Assembly: GCF_024626525.1 (NCBI RefSeq)
Contig: NZ_JANJGU010000005.1
Span: 165,077 to 229,076, forward strand
Direction of reading: 5' to 3'
DNA length: 64,000 nt
From: Lederbergia panacisoli
GTDB lineage: Bacteria; Bacillota; Bacilli; Bacillales; Bacillaceae_C
In this document: piece after piece, positions 55,211-63,771 of the stretch
Layout of the letters: each line of letters opens with the position of its first letter
Position numbering within the stretch: position 1 is the first letter of the stretch
Position numbers and translations under genes: made by a program
Notes under the pieces: generated by a model
The model's database searches: none
What the model saw: only the letters and a program-made list of their open reading frames with translations
What the model was told of the DNA's origin: nothing

Positions 55211-55315
55211 TTAGATGTCAGTCCCCCTCGTTGTTCCTTTATTAACTATTATATTGCGGTGGGAAGGGATGGTGTAAATAAAGTGACAATATGGACTTAA
55301 TTAGACTACCCAATT

Positions 55316-56533
55316 TCATAATCCCATTTTCTCAAGAGGTTCAATATAAAATCTTATTTCCTTTACTGCTCTGTTGGCATTTGCTTTTGCTTCTTCCTTA
55401 GAATTTCCGACTGCAATCACACTACCATATCGATTGCCCATAGAGTACGGTATGGAAAGCAGATCTCCTTCATCTGCCTTAATGTCTACCAATTTTACTC
55501 CGGTGTGTTTCAACGCTTCATCCTTTCCATGTATTTTCACAAGAATGCCTGTAGATTTTACGGTTAAATAGCGGGCATATACATATTTAGCTTTTTTAGG
55601 AATGATGGCAGGTTGTTCTCCTGCATACATTTTAATAATTTCTTTAATAAGATTGATTCCCGTTCCTTCTTCAATAATTCTGTTCATATTTCCACCGGAC
55701 ATTCTTGGGTTTATTTCAATTAACTTCCACCCGACCTGCGTATTTCTCATCTCGACATGGCATGATCCATTTGTTAATTCAAGTCTTTCGACAATACCCT
55801 TTATCGACTCAATCAAGCTTTCGTATTCCTTATTCTCCAATTGAGCGGGATAGTGATATCCTTCAACTAGAAAAATCCCCTCGTATACAACTTCCTGCTC
55901 AATAACGGCTATGACGAAAATCTTGCTATTAAGTACAATGATTTCAATTAAGTATTGGGGCCCAGGAATGTATTCTTCTAGTAACATAGGATTTTTGAAT
56001 TTTTGTAAATAATGAATTGCATTATTAAATGTTTCTAAACTTTCAACGAACATAACATCCTTTGCTCCAGTTGATATTGGGTTTTTTAGAATGAAAGGGA
56101 GCGGGAGGTTACCATTCTTAAGCAATTTTTCTAGTGAACACGCTTCATCGATAGCTGTATAGAAAGGAGTACCGGGGTGGTCTTTTAATCTGTTTCTGAC
56201 AAAGAGCTTATTTTCCATTAAGGAGAGGGAGTCAACTGATAAGTTTGTTAGTCCTAACTTATTCGAAAGGCTTGCGGCATAGGAAACAAAGGGGTCAATA
56301 AAACTTAAACATGCTCGAATTTGGTATCCTTGCTCTATTAAAGTATCAATCTCATTTAATATGAAATCTTCATCAAATATATTATTCGAATAAATTTGGT
56401 GGTCAATGGGGGAGAAGCTAATTGTTTTTTTGTTAGTAAATAAAACAATAAAATAGCCTAATTCTTTTGCAATGAATAGTGCTTCCGCGCTTGTTCCAGT
56501 TTTGTAGCAGCCAATAAAAATAATGGTTTCCAA
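55316..56533 (-). CDS. L-amino-acid-ligase-like ATP-grasp protein B
   Basis: The 405-residue paralogue of the gene at 51223-52443 has the same plan: METIIFIGCYKTGTSAEAL, LSLMENKLFVRNRLKDH, LPFILKNPISTGAKDVMFV, LLEEYIPGPQYLIEIIVL, CHVEMRN and LIEINPRMSGGNMNRI, and C-terminal GNRYGSVIAVGNSKEEAKANA. The ATP- and metal-binding residues are all kept, so it should be active. TTG at 56533 lies 11 bases after AAAGGAG; GTG 56545 overlaps that site. It bounds the island on the right and may supply a dipeptide to the Mur-type ligases. Confidence 0.82.
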   Translation of the reverse strand: METIIFIGCYKTGTSAEALFIAKELGYFIVLFTNKKTISFSPIDHQIYSNNIFDEDFILNEIDTLIEQGYQIRACLSFIDPFVSYAASLSNKLGLTNLSVDSLSLMENKLFVRNRLKDHPGTPFYTAIDEACSLEKLLKNGNLPLPFILKNPISTGAKDVMFVESLETFNNAIHYLQKFKNPMLLEEYIPGPQYLIEIIVLNSKIFVIAVIEQEVVYEGIFLVEGYHYPAQLENKEYESLIESIKGIVERLELTNGSCHVEMRNTQVGWKLIEINPRMSGGNMNRIIEEGTGINLIKEIIKMYAGEQPAIIPKKAKYVYARYLTVKSTGILVKIHGKDEALKHTGVKLVDIKADEGDLLSIPYSMGNRYGSVIAVGNSKEEAKANANRAVKEIRFYIEPLEKMGL

Positions 56534-56705
56534 AGATATTTTCACTCCTTTTTTAAGGTAATAAAGTTAAATATACTTTTTCTATTTTATGGTTTGAACA
56601 GGATAATGGGTAAAAACCTTTAAATATTTTTTGAAAAATTGCTCAATGATGAAGTACCATGATAAAATTCAACTTAATAAGAAAATTAAGAGAAGGGGCG
56701 ATGTT

Positions 56706-57674
56706 ATGGAAAAGGGAGTAATTGGGGTAGATATCGGAGGGACGAACACGGTTATAGGAATCTTTAATCATGATTTAGAATTACTAGAAAAAGTAAGCAT
56801 CCCAACCTTGAAGCCTAATTTTCCAGAAAAGACGAGTAATCCAAAAGAATTTTTCAATTTAATTGCAAGTGAGATTAATATATTGGCAGAAAGAAATGGC
56901 TATAAAAATAATATAAGCTGTATCGGAATGGGCGTTCCCGGTAAAGTGAATCCGAATATCGGTATTGTTATTAGAGCAGTCAATTTAGGTTATGAAGATG
57001 TTCCGTTTGCGTCTGAAATGGAAAAGAGATTAGGTGTTCCTGTGTTTATTGACAATGATGTTCGTGTTTATACGAGAGGTGAAGCATTGGCTGGAAGCGG
57101 TAAGGGCTCAAAAAATTTAATATGTTTAACGTTGGGGACAGGAATGGCCGCTGGAGTTATGATAAACGGTCAAATGGTAACAGGGTCCGATTTTTATGCT
57201 GGAGAATTAGGACATGATCCGGTCGAAGGGGTAAATTACCTTTGTAATTGTGGAAAAACAGGCTGTCTTGAAACGATAGCTTCGGCAAGTGGTATCAGCC
57301 GATTAGCGAGTGAAGCAATCCAATCTGGAGAACAAACAATTTTAAAGTTGGCTGATGGAACAATTAGTTCTAAGGATGTGTATTTAGCTTGTTTACAGGA
57401 TGATGAAGCAGCGATTGGGATATTTAATTATGTTGGTAAGACGTTAGCATATAAACTCTTGACTGTTACGTTTTTATTGAATCCAGAAACTATTGTGATT
57501 GGAGGAGGAGCAGCGGCGGCAGGTAAATTTATTTTAGAACCAATACAGAAGGTTTTCAAAAAACACTATTCGAATAATGAATTTCCTAACATTACGATTG
57601 GCAGTCTTGGAGATTCCGCAGGACTGATTGGATCAGTACATTTAGCAAAGTCAGAATATGAAAAAAAGAAATGA
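56706..57674 (+). CDS. ROK family sugar kinase (glucokinase-like)
   Basis: The 322-residue protein has the ATP-binding start GVDIGGTNTVIGIF, the sugar-binding segment VPVFIDNDVRVYTRGEALAGSGKG, LTLGTGMAAGVMINGQ, EXGH-type YAGELGHDPV, the zinc motif CNCGKTGCLETIASASG, and IVIGGGAAAAG near the end. It should phosphorylate a hexose or hexose-like sugar; glucose, allose or N-acetyl sugars are all possible. ATG at 56706 is chosen because GAGAAGGGGCG precedes it and the upstream 25 codons are not conserved. It opens the carbohydrate region. Confidence 0.86.
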   Translation: MEKGVIGVDIGGTNTVIGIFNHDLELLEKVSIPTLKPNFPEKTSNPKEFFNLIASEINILAERNGYKNNISCIGMGVPGKVNPNIGIVIRAVNLGYEDVPFASEMEKRLGVPVFIDNDVRVYTRGEALAGSGKGSKNLICLTLGTGMAAGVMINGQMVTGSDFYAGELGHDPVEGVNYLCNCGKTGCLETIASASGISRLASEAIQSGEQTILKLADGTISSKDVYLACLQDDEAAIGIFNYVGKTLAYKLLTVTFLLNPETIVIGGGAAAAGKFILEPIQKVFKKHYSNNEFPNITIGSLGDSAGLIGSVHLAKSEYEKKK

Positions 57675-57723
57675 AATAGTTTTTCTAAATTTAAACTTAC
57701 TCTTTTGAATTAATTGAATTTTA

Positions 57724-57752
57724 TTGCAACATGCTTTGGCTTGTACTATAAT
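57724..57752 (+). promoter_or_regulatory. SigA promoter of the PhyH gene
   Basis: TTGCAA at 57724-57729, 17-base spacer, perfect TATAAT at 57747-57752. Confidence 0.78.
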
Positions 57753-57784
57753 GAAAGCGCAATCAAATTGGAGAGGTGATGGAA

Positions 57785-58564
57785 GTGAAATTATCTTATA
57801 ATCAAAGAAAAGAGTTATATGATAATGGTTTTGTAGTGATCCCAGGGGTTATCCCGCAAGTTATGCTGGACGAAGTGAAAAAAGCAATAAACCATTCGCT
57901 TGGTGAAGAAGGGATGAATAAGGAGAATCTGCCCATTCTTCGCTCTCAGTCGTACTGCCCTGAAATACAATATTCGTCTGTCATCTCGGATCTTTTTAAC
58001 AAAACACCTGTATTTGACCTTGTTAATTCGGTCATAGACTTGGAAAAAACATATCCTATTAATGGAGCGCAAATCGCACTCCGTTTTCCAAGAATGGAGG
58101 ACCCGATTGCACCTGCTAGCCCGCATATCGATGGAATGTATTCACCAAATAACGGTGTTACTGAAGGTACGATTCAGAATTTTACTGCTTTAGTTGGGAT
58201 GTTACTAAGTGATTTACCGGAAGATGATTCAGGAAATTTCACAGTTTGGCCAGGTACTCATCTAAAGTATGAACAATATTTTAGGGAACACGGTCCAGAG
58301 GCTTTGTTAGAAGGTATACCGCCAATTGATATGCCGGAACCTATTCAAATAAAAGGAAAAGCAGGTGATGTTATACTGTGTCATTACCAGTTAGCACATG
58401 GTATAGGACCGAATATTTCACCAAATATCCGGTATGCTACGTTTTTCAGAATCAATCATGTAGATGTTAAAAATGATTGGAAAGCACCAATGGTAGATAT
58501 ATGGATGCATTACAGAGAAAACATGCAACAATTTGCCAAGGAAGAAAAAGTTGCAGTTAAATAA
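57785..58564 (+). CDS. Phytanoyl-CoA dioxygenase (PhyH) family protein
   Basis: The 259-residue protein is a non-haem Fe(II)/2-oxoglutarate oxygenase. The metal-binding HxD is in SPHIDGMY (about residue 118), the distal His in CHYQLAHGIGPNISPNIRYATFFR, with the 2-oxoglutarate-binding Arg following. LSYNQRKELYDNGFVVIPGVI is the usual N-terminus of the family. Substrates in the family range from lipids to small polar molecules, so none is assigned. GTG at 57785 is 8 bases after GGAGAGG. It has its own promoter and ends before a long repeat-filled spacer. Confidence 0.8.
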   Translation: MKLSYNQRKELYDNGFVVIPGVIPQVMLDEVKKAINHSLGEEGMNKENLPILRSQSYCPEIQYSSVISDLFNKTPVFDLVNSVIDLEKTYPINGAQIALRFPRMEDPIAPASPHIDGMYSPNNGVTEGTIQNFTALVGMLLSDLPEDDSGNFTVWPGTHLKYEQYFREHGPEALLEGIPPIDMPEPIQIKGKAGDVILCHYQLAHGIGPNISPNIRYATFFRINHVDVKNDWKAPMVDIWMHYRENMQQFAKEEKVAVK

Positions 58565-58688
58565 ATAGAACTTGAACCTTATTGAAGGTTTGGTATGCTT
58601 TTTCAAAACTTTTTCAAAAAAAGACATGCTGAAGACATATTAATTTTTTAAAAGTTTTGTAGATACTGTGCTTACCAAGATAGTGCTT

Positions 58689-58942
58689 GGTTGATTTCCG
58701 CTACAGTTGCTCGCTTTCCGCGGGGCGGGCGGTTTGTCTAGCTGCAGCGCCTAGCCCCTCGAGGTCATAAGTCATATTACTACGTGGCTAAAAGGCAAGC
58801 CACTGCCTAATCTGTCTTATGCTTGTCGGGGCTAATCAAGGCGCTTACGCATTTCTATAAGCCTCCTCGGCGTAAACGCCTGCGGGGTCTCACCTGTCCC
58901 GCTGATCCCGCAGGAGTCTCGCACTTTCGCTACAATCAACCT
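58689..58942. repeat. Dispersed repeat, family 2, interrupted by a family 1 element
   Basis: The left part (58689-58735, GGTTGATTTCCGCTACAGTTG...CGCGGGGCGGGCGG) and right part (58855-58942, AAGCCTCCTCGGCGTAAACGCC...TTTCGCTACAATCAACC) together make one family 2 element with inverted ends. The family 1 copy at 58736-58854 lies exactly at the position between GGAGGCTT and CCGCCCG of the intact copy at 27108-27235. Confidence 0.78.
58736..58854 (-). repeat. Dispersed repeat, family 1, copy 5 (nested)
   Basis: GTCTAGCTGCAGCGCCTAGCCCCTCGAGG at the left (58736-58764) and CTTGTCGGGGCT...GGCGCTTACGCATTT at the right. Closest in interior to the copy at 8416-8539. Confidence 0.78.
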
Positions 58943-59280
58943 TCAATAGATTTTGTTTAAAAAGCAACAAACCATTAAGAAAGACCCTTTAACAAGATGA
59001 AGCGATTGACGATAACTACAGTTCATCTTTTTAATGAGTATACCAAGCGTCAATGTGATGACACGTCATGATGGCATAAGTGCGGTTGTAGCACATTTTG
59101 TAGACTGATTTTGAACAGATTTCATGTAATAATCGACTTTTTCTCGTTTGTTTGAATGTTCCAGTAATCTTAGTAAAAAAGTCTAGGACTATCTTTCCCA
59201 AAAGTATGGAATGTTCTTCCGTATTTGGATGTAGAACAAGGTATAATCGGGGGCCTTCCCATATTCAAAAGAATATCCTA
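58943..59280. other. Spacer without recognisable gene
   Basis: I see no supported gene here. The frames are short and without ribosome binding sites; a run near 59060-59090 (ATGACACGTCATGATGG) contains a small palindrome only. It may be old, decayed mobile-element DNA, as both flanks are repeats. Confidence 0.5.
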
Positions 59281-59410
59281 GTTGATTGGAGTGGAAGGCG
59301 GCGACTCCAGGGGGATCTGCGTGAAAGGGGAGACCCCGCAGGGCGCGAAGCGACCGAGGAGGCTCACCGTACGCCCCCCGGAAAGCGCCCGCCTGGAACG
59401 GAAATCAACG
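59281..59410. repeat. Dispersed intergenic repeat, family 2, full-length copy
   Basis: Inverted ends GTTGATTGGAGTGGAAGGCGG and CGCCCGCCTGGAACGGAAATCAAC (59386-59409), with GGGGAGACCCCGCAGGGCGCG and CGACCGAGGAGGCTCACCG inside, parallel to the copy at 27108-27235. An 88-codon open frame across it is accidental. Confidence 0.8.
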
Positions 59411-59523
59411 GTGGCTAGCTCGTACGTAGTATGTAGATAATTATCTCGTTCAATATAGAACGGGCAATTCTACTTATAAAAAGTGAAATATTACCTATTA
59501 AATGTAGGGAAGAAATAAAAATA

Positions 59524-59612
59524 GTACAAGAAGACCTTGTACCATCAGACTCGGTGAATCCCGAGAGTCTATTTATTATTAGGAAGAGATAATGGCTTTG
59601 CCATCATCTCTT
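59524..59612 (+). promoter_or_regulatory. Three successive hairpins in the dgoD leader, the last terminator-like
   Basis: Hairpin 1: GTACAAG / CTTGTAC (59524-59542). Hairpin 2: AGACTCGG / CCGAGAGTCT with a two-base bulge (59547-59570). Hairpin 3: GAAGAGATAATGG / CCATCATCTCTT (59583-59612) followed by five T, a terminator 28 bases ahead of dgoD. The layout resembles an attenuator, but no known riboswitch consensus was recognised. Confidence 0.5.
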
Positions 59613-59640
59613 TTTATCTTCGAGGAAAAAGGTGAGTAAA

Positions 59641-60789
59641 ATGAAGATTACTAGTTTTGAACTATTTCAAGTTCCTCCTAGATGGCTTTTTCTTAAAGTT
59701 GAAACGGATGAAGGGATTGTTGGTTGGGGTGAACCGATTGTTGAAGGAAAAGCGGCCACGGTTAAAACATGTGTTGAAGAATTAATGGCCTATTTAATAG
59801 GGAAAGATCCTTTAAGAATTGAAGATCATTGGAATGTCATGTATAGATCTGGATTTTACCGTGGTGGTCCAATCATTATGAGTGCAATTGCTGGAATTGA
59901 CCAAGCACTTTGGGACATTAAAGGGAAGTTCCTGCAAACGCCTATATATCAATTATTGGGTGGAGCTTGCCGGGAATCGATACGTGTATATTCATGGATA
60001 GGGGGAGACAGGCCCATTGATGTTGGTTTGGCTGCAAAAGCAGCAGTTGATAATGGTTTTACAGCCGTAAAAATGAATGGGACAGAGGAATTGCAATATA
60101 TTGATTCGTATAAAAAAATTGACGAGGCTGTCGAGCGAATCGCAGCGGTACGTGAAGCGGTTGGAGATTATTTAGGGATCGGGATTGATTTTCATGGTCG
60201 TGTACATAAACCGATGGCAAAAATACTGGCAAAGGAATTAGAGCCTTTTCGTCCAATGTTTATCGAAGAACCTGTACTACCTGAAAATAATGAAGCATTA
60301 AGAGAAATTGCTAATTCGACAAATATTCCAATCGCAACAGGTGAAAGAATGTTTTCGCGTTGGGACTTTAAGAATTTATTCCAGGATGGATATGTAGATA
60401 TTATTCAGCCAGATCTATCACATGCCGGTGGAATAACAGAATGCAAGAAAATCTTTTCTATGGCAGAAGCCTATGATGTAGCCGTTGCACCTCATTGCCC
60501 ACTTGGACCCATTGCACTAGCAGCTTGTTTACAGGTAGATGCGACAGCACACAATGCATTTATTCAAGAGCAAAGCTTAGGAATTCATTATAATCAAGGA
60601 AATGATTTGCTTGATTATTTAAAAGATCCTTCTGTATTTTCGTATAGTGACGGCCATGTTGATATTCCAACAGGTCATGGTCTTGGGATTGAAGTCGATG
60701 AGGATATTGTCCGCAAAATGGCAGAAGTAGGACATGATTGGAAAAATCCCGTTTGGCGACATCGAGATGGTAGTGTAGCAGAATGGTAG
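59641..60789 (+). CDS. dgoD: D-galactonate dehydratase
   Basis: The 382-residue enolase-superfamily enzyme converts D-galactonate to 2-keto-3-deoxy-D-galactonate. It tracks E. coli DgoD (382 residues) closely: [64 protein letters not shown] (Asp and His), [52 protein letters not shown] (catalytic His), and [11 protein letters not shown] at the end. ATG at 59641 follows AAAAAGGTGA; GTG 59632 lies in that site. Its stop overlaps the aldolase start by 7 bases. Confidence 0.92.
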   Translation: MKITSFELFQVPPRWLFLKVETDEGIVGWGEPIVEGKAATVKTCVEELMAYLIGKDPLRIEDHWNVMYRSGFYRGGPIIMSAIAGIDQALWDIKGKFLQTPIYQLLGGACRESIRVYSWIGGDRPIDVGLAAKAAVDNGFTAVKMNGTEELQYIDSYKKIDEAVERIAAVREAVGDYLGIGIDFHGRVHKPMAKILAKELEPFRPMFIEEPVLPENNEALREIANSTNIPIATGERMFSRWDFKNLFQDGYVDIIQPDLSHAGGITECKKIFSMAEAYDVAVAPHCPLGPIALAACLQVDATAHNAFIQEQSLGIHYNQGNDLLDYLKDPSVFSYSDGHVDIPTGHGLGIEVDEDIVRKMAEVGHDWKNPVWRHRDGSVAEW

Positions 60790-61433
60790 GGCATCCAGTG
60801 AATATTATAAAAAGGTTAGAAAAAGAAAAAATTATTGTCATCGTTAGAGGAATAAATCATAAGGACAGTATCCCACTTGCAGAAGCGTTAGTTGAGGGAG
60901 GCATTCGCTTTATAGAGGTTACGATGAATACAGAAGGAGCATTAGAAATTATTAGCGAATGGAGGACCCATTTTAAACATGATGATGTCTTTATTGGTGC
61001 GGGAACAGTATTAGATGTAGAGATGGCTTCTTCGGCGATTCGTGCCGGGGCTCAATATCTTGTTACTCCTAATTTAGATGAGGATGTAGTGGAACTAGCT
61101 TGCAGGGAAGGGATAGAAATATTTCCTGGGGTCATGACTCCAACGGAAATTATGAAAGCAATAAAAGCGGGAGCAAAAGCTGTTAAATTATTTCCAATGG
61201 GGGCCCTCGGTTTAAACTATTTAAAGGAAATTAGAGCGACTTTATCTGATGTGAAAATCATTGCAACCGGCGGAGTAGATCTAGGCAATATACAAGATTA
61301 TTTTAAACATGGTGTTATCGGTGTAGGGATTGGAAGTAATATAATTGACAAGGATATGCTTGGGAAGAAGGATTTTAAAGGTTTGACAGCTTTGGCGAGA
61401 AAATACGTTGATTCGACAAAAATAATAAAGTAA
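60783..61433 (+). CDS. 2-keto-3-deoxy-6-phospho(galacto)gluconate aldolase
   Basis: The 216-residue class I aldolase has catalytic Glu-45 in IRFIEVTMN, the phosphate/backbone loop [16 protein letters not shown] and the Schiff-base lysine near residue 136 in [12 protein letters not shown]. It cleaves KDPG or KDPGal to pyruvate and glyceraldehyde-3-phosphate; neighbouring dgoD favours KDPGal (DgoA-like). The ATG at 60783 overlaps the end of dgoD; GTG at 60798 after TAGGG is an alternative. No KDGal kinase gene (DgoK type) lies next to it. Confidence 0.88.
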   Translation: MVGHPVNIIKRLEKEKIIVIVRGINHKDSIPLAEALVEGGIRFIEVTMNTEGALEIISEWRTHFKHDDVFIGAGTVLDVEMASSAIRAGAQYLVTPNLDEDVVELACREGIEIFPGVMTPTEIMKAIKAGAKAVKLFPMGALGLNYLKEIRATLSDVKIIATGGVDLGNIQDYFKHGVIGVGIGSNIIDKDMLGKKDFKGLTALARKYVDSTKIIK

Positions 61434-61439
61434 TAGAAT

Positions 61440-61476
61440 GATGGACAAGGTTTTGAAAAAAGACCCTGTCCATCTT
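61440..61476. terminator. Bidirectional terminator between aldolase and LacI-type gene
   Basis: GATGGACAAGGT / ACCCTGTCCATC stem of 12 bp with one mismatch, followed by five T. Confidence 0.75.
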
Positions 61477-61477
61477 T

Positions 61478-62464
61478 TTAATTTAATATTTCATTTTTTG
61501 CATTTTGAACCGATTCACCTTTAATAAGGGAAACTTGAATGACATCATTTGAAACTTGTTGATCGGAAAGTAATTTTAATAAATTCTGAGCAGCTAAAGC
61601 CCCCCACTTACGTTTTGAATAATCTATGGTTGCTAATTTCGGAGTCACATATTGAGAAAGCTCAGTATGATCAAACCCAATAATATGAAAATGTTTTCCT
61701 ACACGATAGTTTGTTTTTGCGAGATAATCATACATTCCTATTGCCATCATGTCATTTAAACAAAAAACAGCAACTGGTCCACTGTATTCCTGAACCATTT
61801 TTTCTGCAGCTAGTTCCCCGGACTCTTTGTCAAAAAATCCTTCAATTTCTTGATATTCGATATCTTTATATTGTTTAATGGCCTCCCTAACGGCAAATAG
61901 GCGTTCGTTTGCATCATAGGCATCGGCATGTCCTTTTACTATATATATCTTTCTGTGCCCTTTTTCTAATAAATGCTTAATAGCCAATTCAGCACCGCTT
62001 CGATTATCTAGTAAAATTTGATTGATATTTGGATGATCAATCTCCCTATCCAAAACTACTATTTTATGTCCTTGATTGGCATTCTTAATCAATTCTTCAC
62101 TAGAAAATCCGGCATCTAGTATGATGGCACCGTCAATAACCTGCTCAGGTAAAAAGCGATGTGAATTTTCGCCGTAGCAAACAATTACTTCATATTCAGT
62201 ATCGGCAAGTGTTTCATATATTCCTTGCAAAATGGGTCCAAAAAAACTTCCGCTATAATCAAGAATGAAAAATATACCTATAATTTTTGTTTCTTGCTTT
62301 TTTAATGATCGTGCTGCAGCATTTGGGACATAATTTAATTCATTTGCAATTTCCATGATTCTTTTCCGCGTCGATTCGGGTATTTTAGAACTTCCATTTA
62401 ATGCATAAGAAACCGTTGCAATTGAGACCCCCGCTTTTCTAGCAATATCCTTCATACTTACCAT
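61478..62464 (-). CDS. LacI family transcriptional regulator
   Basis: The 328-residue repressor has the LacI helix-turn-helix (SMKDIARKAGVSIATVSYALNGSSKIPESTRKRI) and hinge (AAARSLKKQ) at the N-terminus, followed by a periplasmic-binding-type sugar sensor domain (KIIGIFFILDYSGSFFGPILQGI, GAIILDAGFS, FCLNDMMAIGMYDYL, IIGFDHTELSQYVTPKLATID). GGAGGTGG precedes the ATG. It lies between the dgoD-aldolase pair (convergent) and the divergent isomerase-permease genes, so it probably controls one or both. Confidence 0.9.
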   Translation of the reverse strand: MVSMKDIARKAGVSIATVSYALNGSSKIPESTRKRIMEIANELNYVPNAAARSLKKQETKIIGIFFILDYSGSFFGPILQGIYETLADTEYEVIVCYGENSHRFLPEQVIDGAIILDAGFSSEELIKNANQGHKIVVLDREIDHPNINQILLDNRSGAELAIKHLLEKGHRKIYIVKGHADAYDANERLFAVREAIKQYKDIEYQEIEGFFDKESGELAAEKMVQEYSGPVAVFCLNDMMAIGMYDYLAKTNYRVGKHFHIIGFDHTELSQYVTPKLATIDYSKRKWGALAAQNLLKLLSDQQVSNDVIQVSLIKGESVQNAKNEILN

Positions 62465-62540
62465 GATTCCACCTCCAAATAGGATTAAAGTTTGATACCG
62501 CTTTCATATATTCGCTATTGTACTATAATAACAGAAAAAA

Positions 62541-62742
62541 GTTAATCGTTTAAAAGAAATTTTTTAAAAATGTAGATTTACGTCGAAAAATGTGTATGAT
62601 AATAGTAAGAACTTTAAATGGTTATAACAAAAAATATAATAAATTGTAAAAATGTATTGAAAGAAAGAAAAAATTGTAATACAATTACATCAGTTGAAAC
62701 GATTAACTAGTAATAAACACCTAAATATGTAAACGTTTAATA
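62541..62742. promoter_or_regulatory. Candidate LacI-family operators in the divergent promoter region
   Basis: GTTAATCGTTT at 62541-62551 and AAACGATTAAC at 62697-62707 are exact reverse complements 145 bases apart. TAAACGTTTA at 62730-62739 is a perfect 10-bp palindrome with the central CG typical of LacI-family sites, and within ATGTAAACGTTTAATA it also resembles a CcpA cre site with two mismatches. The -10/-35 elements in 62743-62909 are not clear. Nothing else is recognised in 62465-62909. Confidence 0.55.
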
Positions 62743-62909
62743 GTAAACTCTTTCAACAAATCTTAAGTGCAAATATTATTAGAAGGTAAGATACTATTTA
62801 CATAACTACTAATAATAAATATTTTAGAATAGTAAATCTTCTGTTAATATTCCTGGACTTACAAGATTCGGAAAATCTGCGTTTTGAAAAACATTAGAAA
62901 TGGGGATGT

Positions 62910-63680
62910 ATGATGAGAACGATTCCAGTAGCAGTTCAAATGTACACTTTGCGAGACGAAAGTGCCGAAGATTTTGCAGGTACACTGAAAAAAGTTGCTG
63001 AGCTGGGCTTTGATGGTGTTGAATTTGCGGGGTATGGTGGCCTAGATGTAAAAGAAGTAAAAGCTTTACTTGAAGAATACGGTCTTAAAGCAGCTTCAAG
63101 CCATGTTTCACTCGATGCATTACAAAGTGATTTAGCAAAAGTAATTGAAGAACAAAAAGTACTTGGCAGTAAGTTTATTGTATGCCCTTTCCTTATGCCA
63201 GACCAAAGAAGCGAAGAAGATTACAAAAAACTTATTCCATTTCTAGAAAAAGCAGGCGAGGAATGTCGCAAGGAAGGCATTACACTTTGTTATCATAATC
63301 ATGATTTCGAGCTTGACCGCTTATCAGATGGCAGAACGGCACTTGAAAGTATTTTCGATGATGTGAGCCCAGAAAATTTAGAAACAGAGTTTGATATTTA
63401 TTGGCTAACAAAAGCTGGAGAAAGTCCGGTTGAATGGATTAAAAAATATCATAATAGAACACCACTCGTACATTTAAAAGATATGACTACTGATGATGAA
63501 AAGTTTTTTGCTGAGCTAGGTACAGGCGGTGTCGATATAGAAGCAGTATTAAATATCGGAGACGGCGCTAATGTTCAGTGGTGGATCGTTGAGCAAGATG
63601 CAAGCCGAAAAACCCCTTTTGAAAGCGTGGAAATTAGTATTAACTACTTAAAAGAAAAGTTGCCTTATCTTGCAAAGTGA
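62910..63680 (+). CDS. Sugar phosphate isomerase/epimerase family TIM barrel
   Basis: The 256-residue protein is an AP-endonuclease-2-type (xylose-isomerase-like) barrel: VAVQMYTLRDESAEDF, LGFDGVEFAGYGG, AASSHVSLDAL, LCYHNHDFELDRL (metal His and Glu area), LETEFDIYWLTKAG (Glu/Asp), LVHLKDM and WWIVEQDAS. Members isomerise or epimerise sugars and inositol derivatives; the exact substrate is open. ATG at 62910 or 62913 follows GGGG. It precedes an ABC permease gene and is divergent from the LacI-type gene. Confidence 0.85.
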   Translation: MMRTIPVAVQMYTLRDESAEDFAGTLKKVAELGFDGVEFAGYGGLDVKEVKALLEEYGLKAASSHVSLDALQSDLAKVIEEQKVLGSKFIVCPFLMPDQRSEEDYKKLIPFLEKAGEECRKEGITLCYHNHDFELDRLSDGRTALESIFDDVSPENLETEFDIYWLTKAGESPVEWIKKYHNRTPLVHLKDMTTDDEKFFAELGTGGVDIEAVLNIGDGANVQWWIVEQDASRKTPFESVEISINYLKEKLPYLAK

Positions 63681-63771
63681 GAGTACGGGAGGTAAGTTAC
63701 CCCCGTTTTGATAATGTTAAATTGTTATATAGATAAAAATTTGTAAATTAAGGGGTAAATGGGGGGATGAA

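Noticed and set aside
58689..59410. CRISPR array or attachment-site interpretation of the repeated GC-rich blocks
   Set aside because: Repeats are two dispersed element families of about 120-230 bases found elsewhere in the window; there are no regular short repeats with spacers and no integrase or cas gene.
59152..59418. 88-codon open frame rich in Arg, Gly and Pro
   Set aside because: Its second half is the family 2 dispersed repeat; composition is that of GC-rich repeat DNA read by chance.
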